Source of the DNA: Climacium dendroides
Taxonomy: Eukaryota; Streptophyta; Bryopsida; Hypnales; Climaciaceae
Length of the DNA stretch: 64,000 nucleotides
Assembly: GCA_950106755.1 (NCBI GenBank)
Contig: CATNNA010000001.1
Coordinates: 1,302,001 to 1,366,000 of the forward strand
Direction of reading: 5' to 3'
This document shows positions 63,501-64,000 of this stretch, piece after piece. The position numbers and the translations under genes were made by a program. Under the pieces are notes generated by a model, which saw nothing but the letters and a program-made list of their open reading frames with translations, did not search any database and had not been told where the DNA came from. The number at the start of each line of letters is the position of its first letter. Position 1 is the stretch's first letter.

Positions 63501-64000
63501 GTGTATTGAATACAAACCAAACCAATAAATTATATCGGTTTGACGTGGAAGCATGTCCAAAAACAAAACACACAAGTTGCAATTGTTCAAAATAATTAGG
63601 ATTCATGGAAAAACTTCATTTTCAGACAACCCTATTGCTTTCCTACACTGACTTCTTCATTTGAAATGGATTTCAAAACAAACACTCGAAAAATCATGCT
63701 GTATGGAATACAAACCAAACCAATAAATTATATGGGTTTGACTTAGAAGCATGTACGAAAACAAAACACACAAGTTGCAATTGTTCAAAATAATTAGGAT
63801 TCATGGAAAAACTTCATTTTAAGACAACCCTATTGCTTTCCTACACTGACTTCTTCATTTGAAATGGATTTCAAAACAAACACTCGAAAAATCATGCTGT
63901 ATTGAATACAAACCAAACCAATAAATTATATCGGTTTGACGTGGAAGCATGTCCAAAAACAAAACACACAAGTTGCAATTGTTCAAAATAATTAGGATTC
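63501..64000 (+). repeat. Right-edge monomers (array continues out of the window)
   Basis: Contains CGGTTTGACGTGG, TTTTCAGACAACC (63619, 990 bp after the one at 62629) and GTACGAAAAC. The private TGTATGGAATAC (T to G) is near 63701. The series resembles 41.8-42.2 kb and 10.3-10.7 kb. The window ends 49 bp into a monomer that starts at 63952, with no sign of an array boundary. Confidence 0.7.

Larger units (their letters stand above)
1..64000 (+). repeat. Continuous 198-bp tandem satellite array (323 complete monomers)
   Basis: Every line of the window reads as the same 198-bp unit in the same orientation. Monomer starts, taken at the T of GCATG|TCCAAAAAC, fall at 1, 199, 397 and so on. Checks at 10297, 12277, 36828, 56034 and 63952 show that phase is kept apart from three 1-bp deletions. 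That gives 323 full units plus 49 bp. No inversion, insertion, transposon, gene or unique spacer was found, so this entry explains all stretches without genes. The typical unit is 29.8% G+C. Arrays of this size, homogeneity and unit length are typical of eukaryotic centromeric or pericentromeric satellites. That role is inference, because no flank, CENH3 data or species name is available. Both array ends lie outside the window. Confidence 0.98.

Noticed and set aside
1..64000. CRISPR array (regular direct repeats over a long stretch)
   Set aside because: The repeat unit is the full 198 bp with no unique spacers between copies, and there are no cas-like genes. The pattern is satellite, not repeat-spacer.
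1..64000. A long repetitive open reading frame, since 198 is divisible by three
   Set aside because: All six frames of the typical monomer contain stops (for example TTT-TAA, CAA-TAA, AAA-TAA, ATT-TGA, AAT-TAG on +; ACA-TGA, AAA-TGA, TTC-TAA on -). Open stretches are short, about 30 codons from an ATG in most copies.
1..64000. CENP-B box
   Set aside because: I looked for TTCG....A..CGGG on both strands. The nearest, CATTCGGAAAATCATG in the CATTCGG monomers, lacks the CGGG half.
1..64000. Telomere-type repeats (CAAACC pairs, ACAACCCTATT)
   Set aside because: CAAACCAAACC is only a two-copy motif inside each monomer, and ACAACCCTATT is not tandem. Neither forms a CCCTAAA or CCCTAA run.
1..64000. 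Transposable element or old viral insertion within the array
   Set aside because: Monomer phase is unbroken apart from three single-base deletions. No target-site duplication, terminal repeat or foreign segment is present.
1..64000. Two 99-bp half-units inside the monomer (dimeric origin)
   Set aside because: The A/C-rich stretches at monomer positions 3-18 and 119-132 look alike, but they are about 115 bp apart and the sequences between them do not align. Low complexity explains the likeness.
1..64000. tRNA, rRNA or other structured RNA genes
   Set aside because: No cloverleaf, rRNA core motif or pol III A/B box pair was recognised in the monomer on either strand.

Overview
The whole 64 kb window is one uninterrupted array of a tandem satellite with a 198-bp monomer. 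I count 323 complete monomers, all in the same head-to-tail orientation, plus 49 bp of a further copy at the right end. The array runs off both ends of the window. I see no protein gene, RNA gene, transposable element, microsatellite island or unique-sequence gap anywhere. The monomer is about 30% G+C, with A 80, C 35, T 59 and G 24 on the + strand of the most typical copy, so that strand is clearly A/C-rich. This kind of sequence belongs to a eukaryote; a plant or animal centromeric or pericentromeric (or other heterochromatic) block is the natural reading. I do not recognise the family, and no flanking gene names the species.

The monomers are not random variants. A limited set of diagnostic substitutions travels in fixed order, which exposes layered higher-order repeats (HORs) and segmental duplications. 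Zone I (1 to about 11.2 kb) holds a 12-monomer block in direct tandem (817-3192 and 3193-5568), preceded by a block A (1-924). The A-then-12-mer order recurs at 5743-8657. Zone II (about 11.2-32.9 kb) is dominated by a variant reading TTGTAATG where zone I reads TTGTATTG. It contains 3-, 4-, 5- and 10-monomer periodicities and a 1.9 kb block at 16776-18680 that copies the zone I/II border (10045-11949). Zone III (about 32.9-42.7 kb) is a mosaic of blocks E, F and G. Zone IV (about 42.7-56.3 kb) is built from 9-monomer (1781-1782 bp) units: two dispersed copies 17 monomers apart, then a tandem tract from about 51.2 to 56.2 kb. Zone V (56.35-64 kb) repeats the E, F and G blocks of zone III about 21-23 kb downstream in a different order, with E and G duplicated again.

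Length is strikingly conserved. Phase checks across the window show only three 1-bp deletions in 323 monomers, and two of those are copies of one event carried by a duplication. Each typical monomer carries an 18-bp perfect dyad (8-bp arms, 2-bp centre) and a 6-bp/6-bp inverted repeat. I found no CENP-B-box-like site. The likely biology is therefore structural (nucleosome phasing, centromere or heterochromatin identity, homogenisation by unequal exchange) rather than coding. The functional assignment is inference; the repeat architecture is read directly from the sequence. Comparisons between copies were made by eye at diagnostic positions, not by computed alignment.
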